From contig DASVLX010000032.1 of assembly GCA_036384655.1 (NCBI GenBank), forward strand, positions 1 through 59,358: a stretch of 59,358 bases of DNA, written 5' to 3'. The notes beneath the pieces were generated by a model, which worked only from the letters and a program-made list of their open reading frames with translations, did not search any database and had not been told where the DNA came from. Positions 15,305-23,385 of this stretch are shown in pieces (the first letter of the stretch is position 1; each line of letters begins with the position of its first letter). The translations under genes and the position numbers were made by a program. The stretch is from DASVLX01 sp036384655 (GTDB lineage Bacteria > Actinomycetota > Actinomycetes > Mycobacteriales > Pseudonocardiaceae).

Positions 15305-15808
15305 ATGTCCGTGCCGCCGCCAGGACTGACATCCCGTGATCTCCAACTGCGCCAGTGGTTGCTGGACCAGGCGGAGGAACATGGCGCGGCGGTCGTTCAG
15401 GTGGCGGGGGAGAACGCTGAGCCCCCGTACGCGTTCACGGTCGGCGCCTGGCGGCGGTTCGGATTGGCCGAGGGTGTCGCGGTTGGGCTGCCGGAGGAGA
15501 TTTCCCAGGTCCTCCTGCTGGCCTATGTGAACCGGGCCCGGCATGGCGAGCGTTTTCAACCCGGCAGCATGCACGAGGGGTTCTTCGAGGGCCTTCCGGT
15601 GGCGTTCGAGAAGGTCGACGCAGGCTGGTACCCGGAGTACCTGGGCAGTGCCTTTCTCTGCTACCCCACCGGACACTTCCCGGCGCTGCAGCTCATCGTG
15701 CCGACCCCGGAGGGCTTCTGGCCCTGGACGGAGGACGCCCCCGCGGGCTTCGCGCAGTGGCAGCCGATCCTCACGGCCAGTGGGGAGTTGGAAAGCTTCG
15801 TTGAGTAG
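15305..15808 (+). CDS. DUF4262 domain protein
   Basis: 167 aa from ATG 15305 with GGGGAGAAG as ribosome site. The sequence follows the DUF4262 pattern: a helical start (DLQLRQWLLDQAEEHG), then PYAFTVGAWRRFGLAEGVAV, a second strand-helix unit (LVAFEKVD.GWYPEYLGSAF-like) and QLIVPTPEGFWPWTEDAP near the C-terminus. These small cytosolic proteins are frequent in actinobacteria and their role is unknown. Preceded by a hairpin, so probably its own transcription unit. Confidence 0.8.
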   Translation: MSVPPPGLTSRDLQLRQWLLDQAEEHGAAVVQVAGENAEPPYAFTVGAWRRFGLAEGVAVGLPEEISQVLLLAYVNRARHGERFQPGSMHEGFFEGLPVAFEKVDAGWYPEYLGSAFLCYPTGHFPALQLIVPTPEGFWPWTEDAPAGFAQWQPILTASGELESFVE

Positions 15809-15868
15809 TTGAGCGTTCAACTTTCTGGGCGTAAGATCGCCACCGGGGCTGACAATCGGGAGGCCATC

Positions 15869-16384
15869 ATGCCGGTGCATCGGCTCAATCACGCGGTGCT
15901 GTACGTGCGGAACGTGCGTCGCAGCGTCGACTTCTACCGCGAGGCGCTCGGGTTCCAGCCGATCGACCGCTTCCAGGGATTCCGGGGCGCGGCTTTCCTA
16001 CGTGCGCCCGGCTCGACCAACGACCACGATCTGGGACTGTTCGAGATCGGCGAGCAGGCGACCGACTCGCCGGCCGGTGCCACCTCCGTCGGCCTGTACC
16101 ACCTGGCGTGGGAGGTCGACACGCTCAGCGAACTCGAGCGGATCAAGAACCGGCTGGTGGAGCTGGGCGCGCTGGTGGGCGCCTCGGACCACGGCACCAC
16201 CAAGGCCCTCTACGCCAAGGATCCGGACGGCCTGGAGTTCGAGGTGTCCTGGCTGGTCCCGGCCAACCAGATCACCGAGACCGAGTTGAGCGTGCGGGCG
16301 CCGCTGCCGCTGGACCTCGCCGGCGCGAAGAAGCGATACGGCGCGGAAACGCGAGGCGGGGTTGGCGTGTCGATTCCCGTCTAG
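15869..16384 (+). CDS. VOC-family (glyoxalase/extradiol dioxygenase-like) protein
   Basis: 171 aa from ATG 15869, selected over the upstream in-frame start at 15809 because GGGAGG lies 6 bp before it and MPVHRLNHAVLYVRNVRRSV is the normal family start. It has two betaalphabetabetabeta units. Probable metal ligands are the His in LNHAVLYV, the His in GLYHLAWEV and the Glu in DPDGLEFEVSW, an arrangement like catechol 2,3-dioxygenase-type VOC enzymes. The substrate cannot be stated. It lies between a DUF4262 gene and ruvC with no operon link visible. Confidence 0.85.
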   Translation: MPVHRLNHAVLYVRNVRRSVDFYREALGFQPIDRFQGFRGAAFLRAPGSTNDHDLGLFEIGEQATDSPAGATSVGLYHLAWEVDTLSELERIKNRLVELGALVGASDHGTTKALYAKDPDGLEFEVSWLVPANQITETELSVRAPLPLDLAGAKKRYGAETRGGVGVSIPV

Positions 16385-16452
16385 ATCCGCCGAGGCCGTA
16401 AGGTCTCGAACGGATGTTCGTGGCGGGCATCCGTTCCGAACGGGTGGTGGGT

Positions 16453-17031
16453 GTGCGGGTTCTTGGCGTCGATCCCGGTCTGACCCGGTGCGGTTTCGGC
16501 GTCGTCGACGGTGGCACCGGCCGCGCGGTGCGCTGTGTCGCCGTGGACGTGCTGCGCACGCCGGTTGACGCGGATCTGGCGACTCGGCTGTTGCAGGTGT
16601 CCGACGAAGTGGAGCGCTGGCTGGACCGCTACCGTCCCGATGTGGTCGCGGTCGAGCGGGTGTTCAGCCAGTACAACGTGCGTACGGCGATGGGCACCGC
16701 CCAGGCCGGCGGGGTGGTGGCGCTGTCGGCCGCGCGTCGCGAGCTGCCCGTCGTGTTTCACACCCCCAGCGAGGTCAAGGCCGCCGTGACCGGCTCCGGC
16801 CGCGCCGACAAGGCCCAGGTCACCACCATGGTCACCCGGCTGCTGCAACTCGCCGAACGGCCCAGCCCGGCGGACGCGGCCGACGCGCTGGCGCTGGCCA
16901 TCTGCCACCTGTGGCGGGCGCCGATGCGGGACCGGCTGGCCGAGGCCGAGGCGCGTGCCAAGGAACTGGCCCGCAATCACCGCGCCCGGTTGGCCGCCGC
17001 CCAGGCAAGGGCGAAGGGGGCCGGCCGATGA
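16453..17031 (+). CDS. ruvC: Holliday junction endodeoxyribonuclease RuvC
   Basis: About 192 aa. The GTG at 16453 (VRVLGVDPGLTRCGFG) gives the usual family start; an in-frame ATG at 16414 would add 13 residues and cannot be excluded. RuvC resolves Holliday junctions by paired cleavage with RuvAB. The four catalytic acids are visible: Asp in GVDPGLTR, Glu in VAVERVFSQ, and the two Asp in PADAADALALAICH. The C-terminus carries an extra basic tail (RAKELARNHRARLAAAQARA). It overlaps ruvA by ATGA. Confidence 0.95.
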   Translation: MRVLGVDPGLTRCGFGVVDGGTGRAVRCVAVDVLRTPVDADLATRLLQVSDEVERWLDRYRPDVVAVERVFSQYNVRTAMGTAQAGGVVALSAARRELPVVFHTPSEVKAAVTGSGRADKAQVTTMVTRLLQLAERPSPADAADALALAICHLWRAPMRDRLAEAEARAKELARNHRARLAAAQARAKGAGR

Positions 17032-17684
17032 TCGCGGCGGTGCGCGGCACGGTGCTGGAGATCGGCCTGGACCACGCGGTGATCGAGGTCGGCGGGATCG
17101 GGTTCGAGGTCCGCACCACGCCGGCGACGCTGGCCACCCTGCGCCGGGGCGAGGAGGCCAAGCTGGCCACCACCCTGGTGGTGCGGGAGGACTCGCTGAC
17201 CCTGTTCGGGTTCGCCGACAACGCCGCCAAGGAGCTGTTCGGCCTGCTGCAGACGGTGTCCGGGATCGGGCCGAGGCTCGCGCTGGCGACGCTGGCCGTG
17301 CTGGAACCGGACGCGCTGCGGGCCGCGATCGCCGATGGCAACATCACCACGCTGACCAGGGTGCCGGGCATCGGGCGCAAGGGCGCCGAGCGACTGATCA
17401 TCGAACTGCGCGACAAGGTCGGCGCGCTGCCGGGCACCTCGCCGGTGACCGACGGCGTCTCGGGCATACCGGCCCCCGGCAGCCATGCGGTGCGCACCGC
17501 CGTGGTCGAGGCGTTGGAGGGTCTCGGCTTCGCCAGCCGGCAGGCCGAGGCCGCCGTCGACGGTGTGCTCGCGGAGATCCACGAAGCGGTCAACGGCGCG
17601 AGCACGTCCACCGGCAACGGATCCACAGCGGACACCTCGACCGTGCTGCGCCGCGCCCTGGCGACCCTGGGAAGTAAGCGATGA
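17028..17684 (+). CDS. ruvA: Holliday junction DNA helicase subunit RuvA
   Basis: 218 aa from ATG 17028, overlapping the ruvC stop by ATGA. RuvA binds the four-way junction and loads RuvB. Domain I starts MIAAVRGTVLEIGLDHAVIE. Two helix-hairpin-helix motifs in domain II are visible (LLQTVSGIGPRLALATLAVL; LTRVPGIGRKGAERLIIELR). After a variable linker, domain III (TAVVEALEGLGFASRQAEAA) contacts RuvB. It is slightly longer than the usual 200 residues because of a Ser/Thr/Gly-rich segment near the C-terminus (ASTSTGNGSTADTST). Confidence 0.97.
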   Translation: MIAAVRGTVLEIGLDHAVIEVGGIGFEVRTTPATLATLRRGEEAKLATTLVVREDSLTLFGFADNAAKELFGLLQTVSGIGPRLALATLAVLEPDALRAAIADGNITTLTRVPGIGRKGAERLIIELRDKVGALPGTSPVTDGVSGIPAPGSHAVRTAVVEALEGLGFASRQAEAAVDGVLAEIHEAVNGASTSTGNGSTADTSTVLRRALATLGSKR

Positions 17685-18766
17685 CCGAACAGGACATCCA
17701 GTCGGGACCACAGCCGGAACTGTCCCCACTGGTCCGTCCGTCCGAACAGGACGTCGAGTCCAGCCTGCGGCCGCGCACGCTCGACGAGTTCATCGGCCAG
17801 AGCCGGGTGCGCGAGCAACTGTCGCTGGTACTGGAGGGCGCCCGGCGGCGCGGCAGCCCACCCGATCATGTGCTGCTGTCCGGACCGCCCGGGCTCGGTA
17901 AGACCAGCCTCTCCATGATCATCGCGGCCGAGCTGGGCAGCGCCATCCGGATCACCTCCGGGCCGGCTCTGGAACGGGCCGGCGACCTCGCAGCCATGCT
18001 GTCCAACCTGGTCGAGGGCGATGTGCTGTTCATCGACGAGATCCACCGGATGGCCCGGCCCGCCGAGGAGATGCTGTACCTGGCGATGGAGGACTTCCGG
18101 ATCGACGTGGTGGTCGGCAAGGGCCCGGGCGCGACCAGCATCCCGTTGGACATCGCGCCGTTCACGCTGGTCGGCGCGACCACCCGGTCCGGTTCGCTGA
18201 CCGGCCCGCTGCGCGACCGGTTCGGGTTCACCGCGCATATGGAGTTCTACGAACCCGGCGAGCTGGAACAGGTGCTGCACCGCTCGGCCCGCATTCTGTC
18301 GGTGGACCTGCGGCCGGACGGCGCCTGCGAGATCGCCCGCCGGTCCCGTGGCACACCACGCATCGCCAACCGGCTGTTGCGCCGGGTTCGCGACTACGCC
18401 GAGGTGCGCGCGGACGGCGCGGTCACGCTGGAGGTCGCGCGGGCCGCGCTGGCCGTCTACGACGTGGACGAGCTGGGCCTGGACCGGCTGGACCGGGCGG
18501 TGCTGTCGGCGTTGGTGCGGTCCTTCGGCGGTGGCCCGGTCGGCGTGTCGACGCTCGCGGTCGCGGTTGGTGAGGAGGCCACCACCGTGGAGGAGGTGTG
18601 CGAGCCGTATCTGGTGCGCGCGGGCATGCTGGCGCGCACCCCGCGCGGCCGGGTCGCCACCGCCGCGGCCTGGGGGCATCTCGGTCTCACCCCACCGAAT
18701 GGCGCACTACCGGACTCCCAGGGACACGGCGGAGGCGGACGGATGCCGGACCTCTTCGACGAGTAG
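17681..18766 (+). CDS. ruvB: Holliday junction branch migration ATPase RuvB
   Basis: 361 aa, ATG 17681 overlapping the ruvA stop by ATGA. AAA+ motor of branch migration. Walker A is LLSGPPGLGKTSLSMIIAAE, Walker B VLFIDEIHRM, sensor 1 FTLVGATTRSGSLTGPLRDR with the arginine finger, and the C-terminal winged helix covers about residues 260-335 (LDRAVLSALVRSFGGGPVGV). The acidic C-terminal tail (MPDLFDE) is normal. Forms the ruvCAB operon. Confidence 0.97.
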   Translation: MTEQDIQSGPQPELSPLVRPSEQDVESSLRPRTLDEFIGQSRVREQLSLVLEGARRRGSPPDHVLLSGPPGLGKTSLSMIIAAELGSAIRITSGPALERAGDLAAMLSNLVEGDVLFIDEIHRMARPAEEMLYLAMEDFRIDVVVGKGPGATSIPLDIAPFTLVGATTRSGSLTGPLRDRFGFTAHMEFYEPGELEQVLHRSARILSVDLRPDGACEIARRSRGTPRIANRLLRRVRDYAEVRADGAVTLEVARAALAVYDVDELGLDRLDRAVLSALVRSFGGGPVGVSTLAVAVGEEATTVEEVCEPYLVRAGMLARTPRGRVATAAAWGHLGLTPPNGALPDSQGHGGGGRMPDLFDE

Positions 18767-18860
18767 AGTTGTTGGCCAGGCAGAAGCCGTCAGACAGGCA
18801 TGCCTCAGCACCCCAGGTTGACGCTCACAGACGGTGTCAACATCGAATGGAGAAAAACCG

Positions 18861-19292
18861 ATGTCGAACCTGCTGCTCCCGGCGCTGATCGTGCTGATGA
18901 TTGGCATGCTCTACTTCGCCACCCGCAAGCAGAAGCGCGCCGCTCAGCAACAGCAGCAAATGCAGAGTGGGCTGTCCGAGGGCGACCGCGTCATGACCAC
19001 CTCGGGGCTGTACGGCACGGTGGTGGACACCTCCGACGACACGATTGATATCGAGATCGCGGACGGTATTGTCACCACCTGGCTGCGCGCGGCGGTGAAG
19101 GACAAGGTCGCCCAGACGGTGCAGGACGATGTGGTTGACGACATCGACGAGGACACGGACACGGTTGACGCCGACGAGACGGTCGACTCCGAGCTGAACA
19201 GCGAGGTGCCGAACTCGAACGGTGTCAAGCGGACCAACGGCTACCAGCCGGCGTCCTCGGCCGAGTTGGCTCCGCCCCTCGACAAGCACTGA
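18861..19292 (+). CDS. yajC: Preprotein translocase subunit YajC
   Basis: 143 aa from ATG 18861 with GGAGAAA upstream. The frame could extend to 18834 but the shorter start gives the normal MSNLLLPALIVLMIGMLYFA signal-anchor. YajC associates with SecDF at the Sec translocon. The single TM is followed by RKQKRAAQQQQQMQSGLSEG, the family core GDRVMTTSGLYGTVVDTSDD and TIDIEIADGIVTTWLRAAVK. The acidic C-terminal extension (EDTDTVDADETVD) is longer than in proteobacteria. The gene order yajC-secD-secF is conserved. Confidence 0.95.
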   Translation: MSNLLLPALIVLMIGMLYFATRKQKRAAQQQQQMQSGLSEGDRVMTTSGLYGTVVDTSDDTIDIEIADGIVTTWLRAAVKDKVAQTVQDDVVDDIDEDTDTVDADETVDSELNSEVPNSNGVKRTNGYQPASSAELAPPLDKH

Positions 19293-19375
19293 GTTGGGCA
19301 ACACAGCGCTGATCCTGCTTCGCCCCTCGCCCGGCGGCAGCCCCACCTGACTCGTTTCGAGGAGACCGACGCACC

Positions 19376-21238
19376 GTGGCACCGCCTGCTGCTGGGCACA
19401 TCCGCCCTGGTCGCTACCTGGGCATCTTCGCCTTGATCGTGATCGTCATGTACGCGCTCGTGTTCGCCACCGGCGACCACAAGCCGTCGCCGAGGTTGGG
19501 TATCGACCTCAAGGGCGGCACCACGGTCACGCTCACCGCGCGCACCCTCGATGGCAAGCCGCCGGACGCGCAGCAGTTGGCGCAGGCACAGCAGATCATC
19601 AACTCCCGCGTGAACGGCCTGGGCGTCAGTGGCGCCCAGGTTGTGACGCAGGGCAACAACATCGTCATCACCGTCCCGGGCAGTGAGGGCGAGGAAGCCA
19701 AGACGCTCGGCGAGACCGCTCGGCTGTATCTGCGGCCGGTGACGCAGTCCGCCGCCGTGGTCCCGCCGACCGCGGCCAGCCAGTCGCCCTCCAGCGGTTC
19801 CTCGACGAGTGGCACGCCGACGACGACCGCCCCGAAGACGACAGCGCCGACGACCACCCCGGCCAGCCCCACCAGCAAGGCGCAGGGGCTGGGCGCGCCG
19901 GGTGCGGCCGGCGGACTGGTGTTGGACGCCAACTCCAAGACCACGACGAAGGCGACCGCCGCCGCGGCTACTACAACACCGGCCGCCACCCCCACGACCA
20001 CCGCGACTCCCGCCGCAGGGGTCAACCAGAACGACTGCTGGGGCGTGACGCCGGCGCAGAAGGCCGCCGAAGGCCCGCTGAACGCCCAGCAGCAGTCCGC
20101 GTTGCTCAACGAGTGCCGGACGCTGCGCCAGACCACCGACACGACCGCCCAGCAGGCCGCGCTGAGCAAGCTCAACTGCGGCACGGCGCCCGGTGGCGGC
20201 ACCTACTACGACCCGCTGGTCGGCAACGACGACCCGACCAAGCCGCTGGTCGCCTGTGACCAGAAGGGCCAGTACAAGTACGTGCTGAGCCCGTCGATCA
20301 TCGACGGCACGCAGGTCACCAACCCCAGCTCCGGGGCGAACCCCGAGGGCGCCGGTTATGTGGTCAACCTCGGGTTCAGCACCAGCGGTAACCCCAGTGC
20401 CGCGACCACCTGGGCCACGTACACCGCCGCGAACGTCGGCAAGACGGTCGCCTGGACGCTGGACAGCGAGGTCGTGTCGGCCGCCACGATCCAGAGCGCG
20501 ATCAGCGGCAACACCCAGATCAGCGGCAACTTCACCCAGGCCGAGGCCCAGGACCTGGCCAACATCCTGAAGTACGGTTCGCTGCCGCTGGCCTTCGACG
20601 TGTCCAACGCGGAGACGATCTCCCCGACGCTGGGCCTGTCCTCACTGGAGGCCGGCCTGATCGCCGGTGCGATCGGCCTGCTGCTCGTGGTGATCTACTG
20701 CCTGATGTACTACCGGGCACTCGGCCTGCTCACCGTGCTGTCGCTGGCCCTGTCCGGCGTCACGGTGTACTCGGTGCTGGTGCTGCTCGGCCGGTGGATC
20801 GGCTACAGCCTGGACCTTGCCGGCGTCGCCGGTTTCATCATCGCCATCGGTATCACGGCGGACTCGTTCGTCATCTTCTTCGAACGACTGAAAGACGAGG
20901 TGCGGGAGGGCCGGACATTCCGGTCCGCCGTGCCACGGGCCTGGGTGCGCGCCCGCCGGACGATCCTGGTCTCCGACGCCGTCAGCTTCCTGGCCGCCGT
21001 GGTGCTGTACGTGGTGGCGGTCAGCGACGTGCAGGGCTTCGCGTTCACCCTCGGCATGTCCACCCTGCTCGACCTGCTGATCGTGTTCCTGGTGACGCAC
21101 CCACTGGTGGCGCTCGCCTCCCGATCCAAGACCCTGTCCAAGCCGAGCATGTCCGGGCTGGGCGCCGTGCAACGGGCGGGGGCCGCCATGCGAGCGGCAC
21201 ACGCCGCGCCGGCCGTCGCCGGCGGCAAGGAGGCATGA
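19376..21238 (+). CDS. secD: Protein translocase subunit SecD
   Basis: 620 aa from GTG 19376 with GAGGAGA upstream. SecD with SecF uses the proton gradient to pull translocating proteins out of the Sec channel. It shows the N-terminal TM, the periplasmic motif LGIDLKGGTTVTLTART, and the C-terminal five-TM RND block with GFIIAIGITADSFVIFFERL and KDEVREGRTFRSAV. An unusually long Ala/Thr/Pro/Ser-rich low-complexity insert occupies about residues 120-220 (TTTAPKTTAPTTTPASPTS), followed by a short Cys-containing segment. Such inserts occur in actinobacterial SecD and make it longer than the E. coli-type protein lacks in this place. Confidence 0.96.
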   Translation: MAPPAAGHIRPGRYLGIFALIVIVMYALVFATGDHKPSPRLGIDLKGGTTVTLTARTLDGKPPDAQQLAQAQQIINSRVNGLGVSGAQVVTQGNNIVITVPGSEGEEAKTLGETARLYLRPVTQSAAVVPPTAASQSPSSGSSTSGTPTTTAPKTTAPTTTPASPTSKAQGLGAPGAAGGLVLDANSKTTTKATAAAATTTPAATPTTTATPAAGVNQNDCWGVTPAQKAAEGPLNAQQQSALLNECRTLRQTTDTTAQQAALSKLNCGTAPGGGTYYDPLVGNDDPTKPLVACDQKGQYKYVLSPSIIDGTQVTNPSSGANPEGAGYVVNLGFSTSGNPSAATTWATYTAANVGKTVAWTLDSEVVSAATIQSAISGNTQISGNFTQAEAQDLANILKYGSLPLAFDVSNAETISPTLGLSSLEAGLIAGAIGLLLVVIYCLMYYRALGLLTVLSLALSGVTVYSVLVLLGRWIGYSLDLAGVAGFIIAIGITADSFVIFFERLKDEVREGRTFRSAVPRAWVRARRTILVSDAVSFLAAVVLYVVAVSDVQGFAFTLGMSTLLDLLIVFLVTHPLVALASRSKTLSKPSMSGLGAVQRAGAAMRAAHAAPAVAGGKEA

Positions 21239-21242
21239 GGCC

Positions 21243-22616
21243 GTGGAATCCCAACCCACTCCGGCATCCACCCCGACGACCGACCTGCCGGGCGCGGTCC
21301 ACCACAGCCTGTTCTACCGGCTCTACACCGGTACCGGCCTGTTCGACATCGTCGGCCGGCGCAAGTGGTTCTACCTGATCTTCGGCACCATCGGGCTGAT
21401 CTGCGTGCTGTCCATGGGGATACGCGGATTCAACTTCAGCATCGAGTTCTCCGGCGGCACCCAGATCGAGATGCCGGCGGTCGGCGCGCACGGCGCGATC
21501 AGCACCGACGAGGCCAAGTCGGTGTTCGCGTCGTCACTGAACAAGGAACCGGCGTCGGTGCAGTCGGTCGGCAACGGCAACTCCGCCAGCATCCAGATCC
21601 GCGCCGAGACGCTGACCAACGCGCAGGTCTCCCAGGTGGAAACCGCGCTGTTCAAACAGCTCCAGCCGTTGAACACGGCCGGGCAGCCCAGCCAGCAGTC
21701 GATCAGTGACTCCGCGGTCAGTGCTTCCTGGGGTTCGCAGATCTCCAAGCAGGCCCTCATCGGCCTGATCGTGTTCCTGGTGCTGGTCAGCATCTTCCTG
21801 GCGATCTACTTCGAGTGGCGGATGGCGGTGTCCGCGCTCGTCTCGCTGGCCAACGACCTGATCGTCACCGCCGGCGTGTACTCGATCGTCGGCTTCGAGG
21901 TCAGCCCGGCGACCGTGATCGGCCTGCTGACCATTCTCGGTTTCTCGCTCTACGACACGGTCGTGGTGTTCGACAAGATCAAGGAGAACACCCGCGGCCT
22001 GTTGGGTCTGAGCCGGCAGACCTACGGCCAGGCCGCGAACCTGGCCGTCAACCAGACCCTGATGCGGTCGATCAACACCTCGTTGATCGCCCTGCTGCCG
22101 GTGCTCGGCCTGCTGATCGTCGGTGTCGGCATTCTCGGCGTCGGCACCCTGCAGGACTTGGCACTCGTCCAGCTGGTCGGCATGTTGGCGTCGGCGTTCT
22201 CCTCGATCTGCCTGGCCACCCCGGTGTTGGTCGACCTGAAGATGCGCCAGCCCGCCTACCAGGTGCAGGCCAGGAAGGTGCTGGCCCGCCAGCAGCAGTT
22301 GGCGGCGCGGCGGGCCGCGGCGGTGGCCGGTGAACCGCTGCCGGCGACCGCGGGCGCGGTCGTCGACGCGGACTCGGTGGAGCGGCCGGGCGAGGTTCCG
22401 CCGGGCCTGGAGAAGGCGTTCGCGTCCAGCGGCGTGCCCGCTCGGCATGCGCCCAAGCAGAGCCGGAACGCCCGGCAGACCGGCAGTCGCCAGGGCGGTG
22501 GCAGCCAGCAGGGCAGTGGTGGCCGGCAGGGCAGTGGTGGCCGGCAGGGCGGCAAGGCTGCTGGTCAGTCCGGGAAATCCGGCCGTCCGACCGGGAAGCG
22601 GCGGCGCCAGGCATGA
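21243..22616 (+). CDS. secF: Protein translocase subunit SecF
   Basis: 457 aa from GTG 21243, four bases after the secD stop. Motifs: GFNFSIEFSGGTQIEMPAVG near the N-terminus, TVIGLLTILGFSLYDTVVVF followed by DKIKENTRGLLGLSRQTY in the RND-type membrane domain, six TM segments in all. The C-terminal 130 residues are cytosolic and of low complexity, ending in Gly/Gln/Ser-rich repeats (QGSGGRQGSGGRQGG) and a basic tail (GKRRRQA). At the DNA level the unit GGCAGTGGTGGCCGGCAG occurs twice in tandem near 22513-22548. The stop overlaps an ATG that could begin apt. Confidence 0.96.
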   Translation: MESQPTPASTPTTDLPGAVHHSLFYRLYTGTGLFDIVGRRKWFYLIFGTIGLICVLSMGIRGFNFSIEFSGGTQIEMPAVGAHGAISTDEAKSVFASSLNKEPASVQSVGNGNSASIQIRAETLTNAQVSQVETALFKQLQPLNTAGQPSQQSISDSAVSASWGSQISKQALIGLIVFLVLVSIFLAIYFEWRMAVSALVSLANDLIVTAGVYSIVGFEVSPATVIGLLTILGFSLYDTVVVFDKIKENTRGLLGLSRQTYGQAANLAVNQTLMRSINTSLIALLPVLGLLIVGVGILGVGTLQDLALVQLVGMLASAFSSICLATPVLVDLKMRQPAYQVQARKVLARQQQLAARRAAAVAGEPLPATAGAVVDADSVERPGEVPPGLEKAFASSGVPARHAPKQSRNARQTGSRQGGGSQQGSGGRQGSGGRQGGKAAGQSGKSGRPTGKRRRQA

Positions 22617-22663
22617 CGGTGTTGCCGGGTCGGGATGGGTTGCCCGACCAGAAGGGGGAGCGG

Positions 22664-23188
22664 ATGACCCGCAGCGTGGCGGACGCGCTGGCCCTGGTGC
22701 GGGTGGTGCCCGACTTCCCCGAGCCGGGCGTGCTGTTCCGCGATCTGGGACCGGTGTTCGCCGATGGCGCCGCGTTCCACGCCCTGGTCGACGCGCTCGC
22801 CGAGCATGTCGACCCCACTGCGGACATCCTGGTCGCGGTCGAGGCGCGCGGGTTCATCCTCGGCGCCGCGCTGAGCCGGGCCACCGGCCTGGGCGTGGTG
22901 CCGGTGCGCAAACCCGGCAAGCTGCCGATGGTCGCCCAGTCCGTCCAGTACCAGCTGGAATACGGCACCACCACCCTGGAGCTGCCCGCTGACCTGCTGC
23001 GACCTGGCCAGCGCGCGGTCATCGTGGACGATGTGCTGGCCACCGGTGGCACCATCGGCGCCACCCGTGAGCTGGTCGAGGGCGCCAAGGCATCCGTCGC
23101 CGGGGTGGTCGTGGCCATCGAGCTGGTCGACTTGGGCGGCCGGGTCAGGCTGGATGGTCTGCCCATCCACACCCTGATGTCCCTGTAG
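22664..23188 (+). CDS. apt: Adenine phosphoribosyltransferase
   Basis: 174 aa from ATG 22664, preferred because GGGGGAG lies directly upstream and the length is the family's. The frame opens at ATG 22613 (ATGA overlap with secF), so coupling by that start is possible. It converts adenine and PRPP to AMP. It shows VPDFPEPGVLFRDLGPVFAD at the N-terminus, VAVEARGFILGAAL, the adenine-loop region VPVRKPGKLP and the PRPP-binding motif AVIVDDVLATGGTIGATREL. The secD-secF-apt-relA order is the standard actinobacterial arrangement. Confidence 0.95.
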   Translation: MTRSVADALALVRVVPDFPEPGVLFRDLGPVFADGAAFHALVDALAEHVDPTADILVAVEARGFILGAALSRATGLGVVPVRKPGKLPMVAQSVQYQLEYGTTTLELPADLLRPGQRAVIVDDVLATGGTIGATRELVEGAKASVAGVVVAIELVDLGGRVRLDGLPIHTLMSL

Positions 23189-23307
23189 GCAGGCTCCACG
23201 ACCCGTCCGTAGATGACGGCCCGGTGACGGTCTGTTTCTTTTGTCGCGCGTTCGGGCTGGTTGTGGCCCATAGGAACACCCGGCCGTGGCGGCGAGTTAT
23301 GCTCGGT

Positions 23308-23327
23308 TACCGGGTTGACCCCCGGTA
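23308..23327 (+). promoter_or_regulatory. Perfect hairpin in the relA leader
   Basis: TACCGGG-TTGACC-CCCGGTA, 7-bp perfect stem, in the 197-bp gap between apt and relA and about 60 bp before the GTG 23386. It could terminate the apt transcript or act in the relA 5' leader. No other feature is seen in this gap. Confidence 0.4.
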
Positions 23328-23385
23328 GACAGGCCCTGTGCGAACTCGACTCGGCGTGGCACGGGCTTCAGACGGGGAGTGTTTG

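Noticed and set aside
14150..15892. 580-codon minus-strand ORF
   Set aside because: Complement of pdxT, yebC and DUF4262 genes, which have clear families and ribosome sites.
16832..18679. 615-codon minus-strand ORF
   Set aside because: Lies opposite the well-supported ruvCAB genes.
22495..22560. CRISPR-like or tandem repeat array
   Set aside because: Only two 18-bp copies inside the Gly/Gln-rich tail of SecF; coding low complexity.
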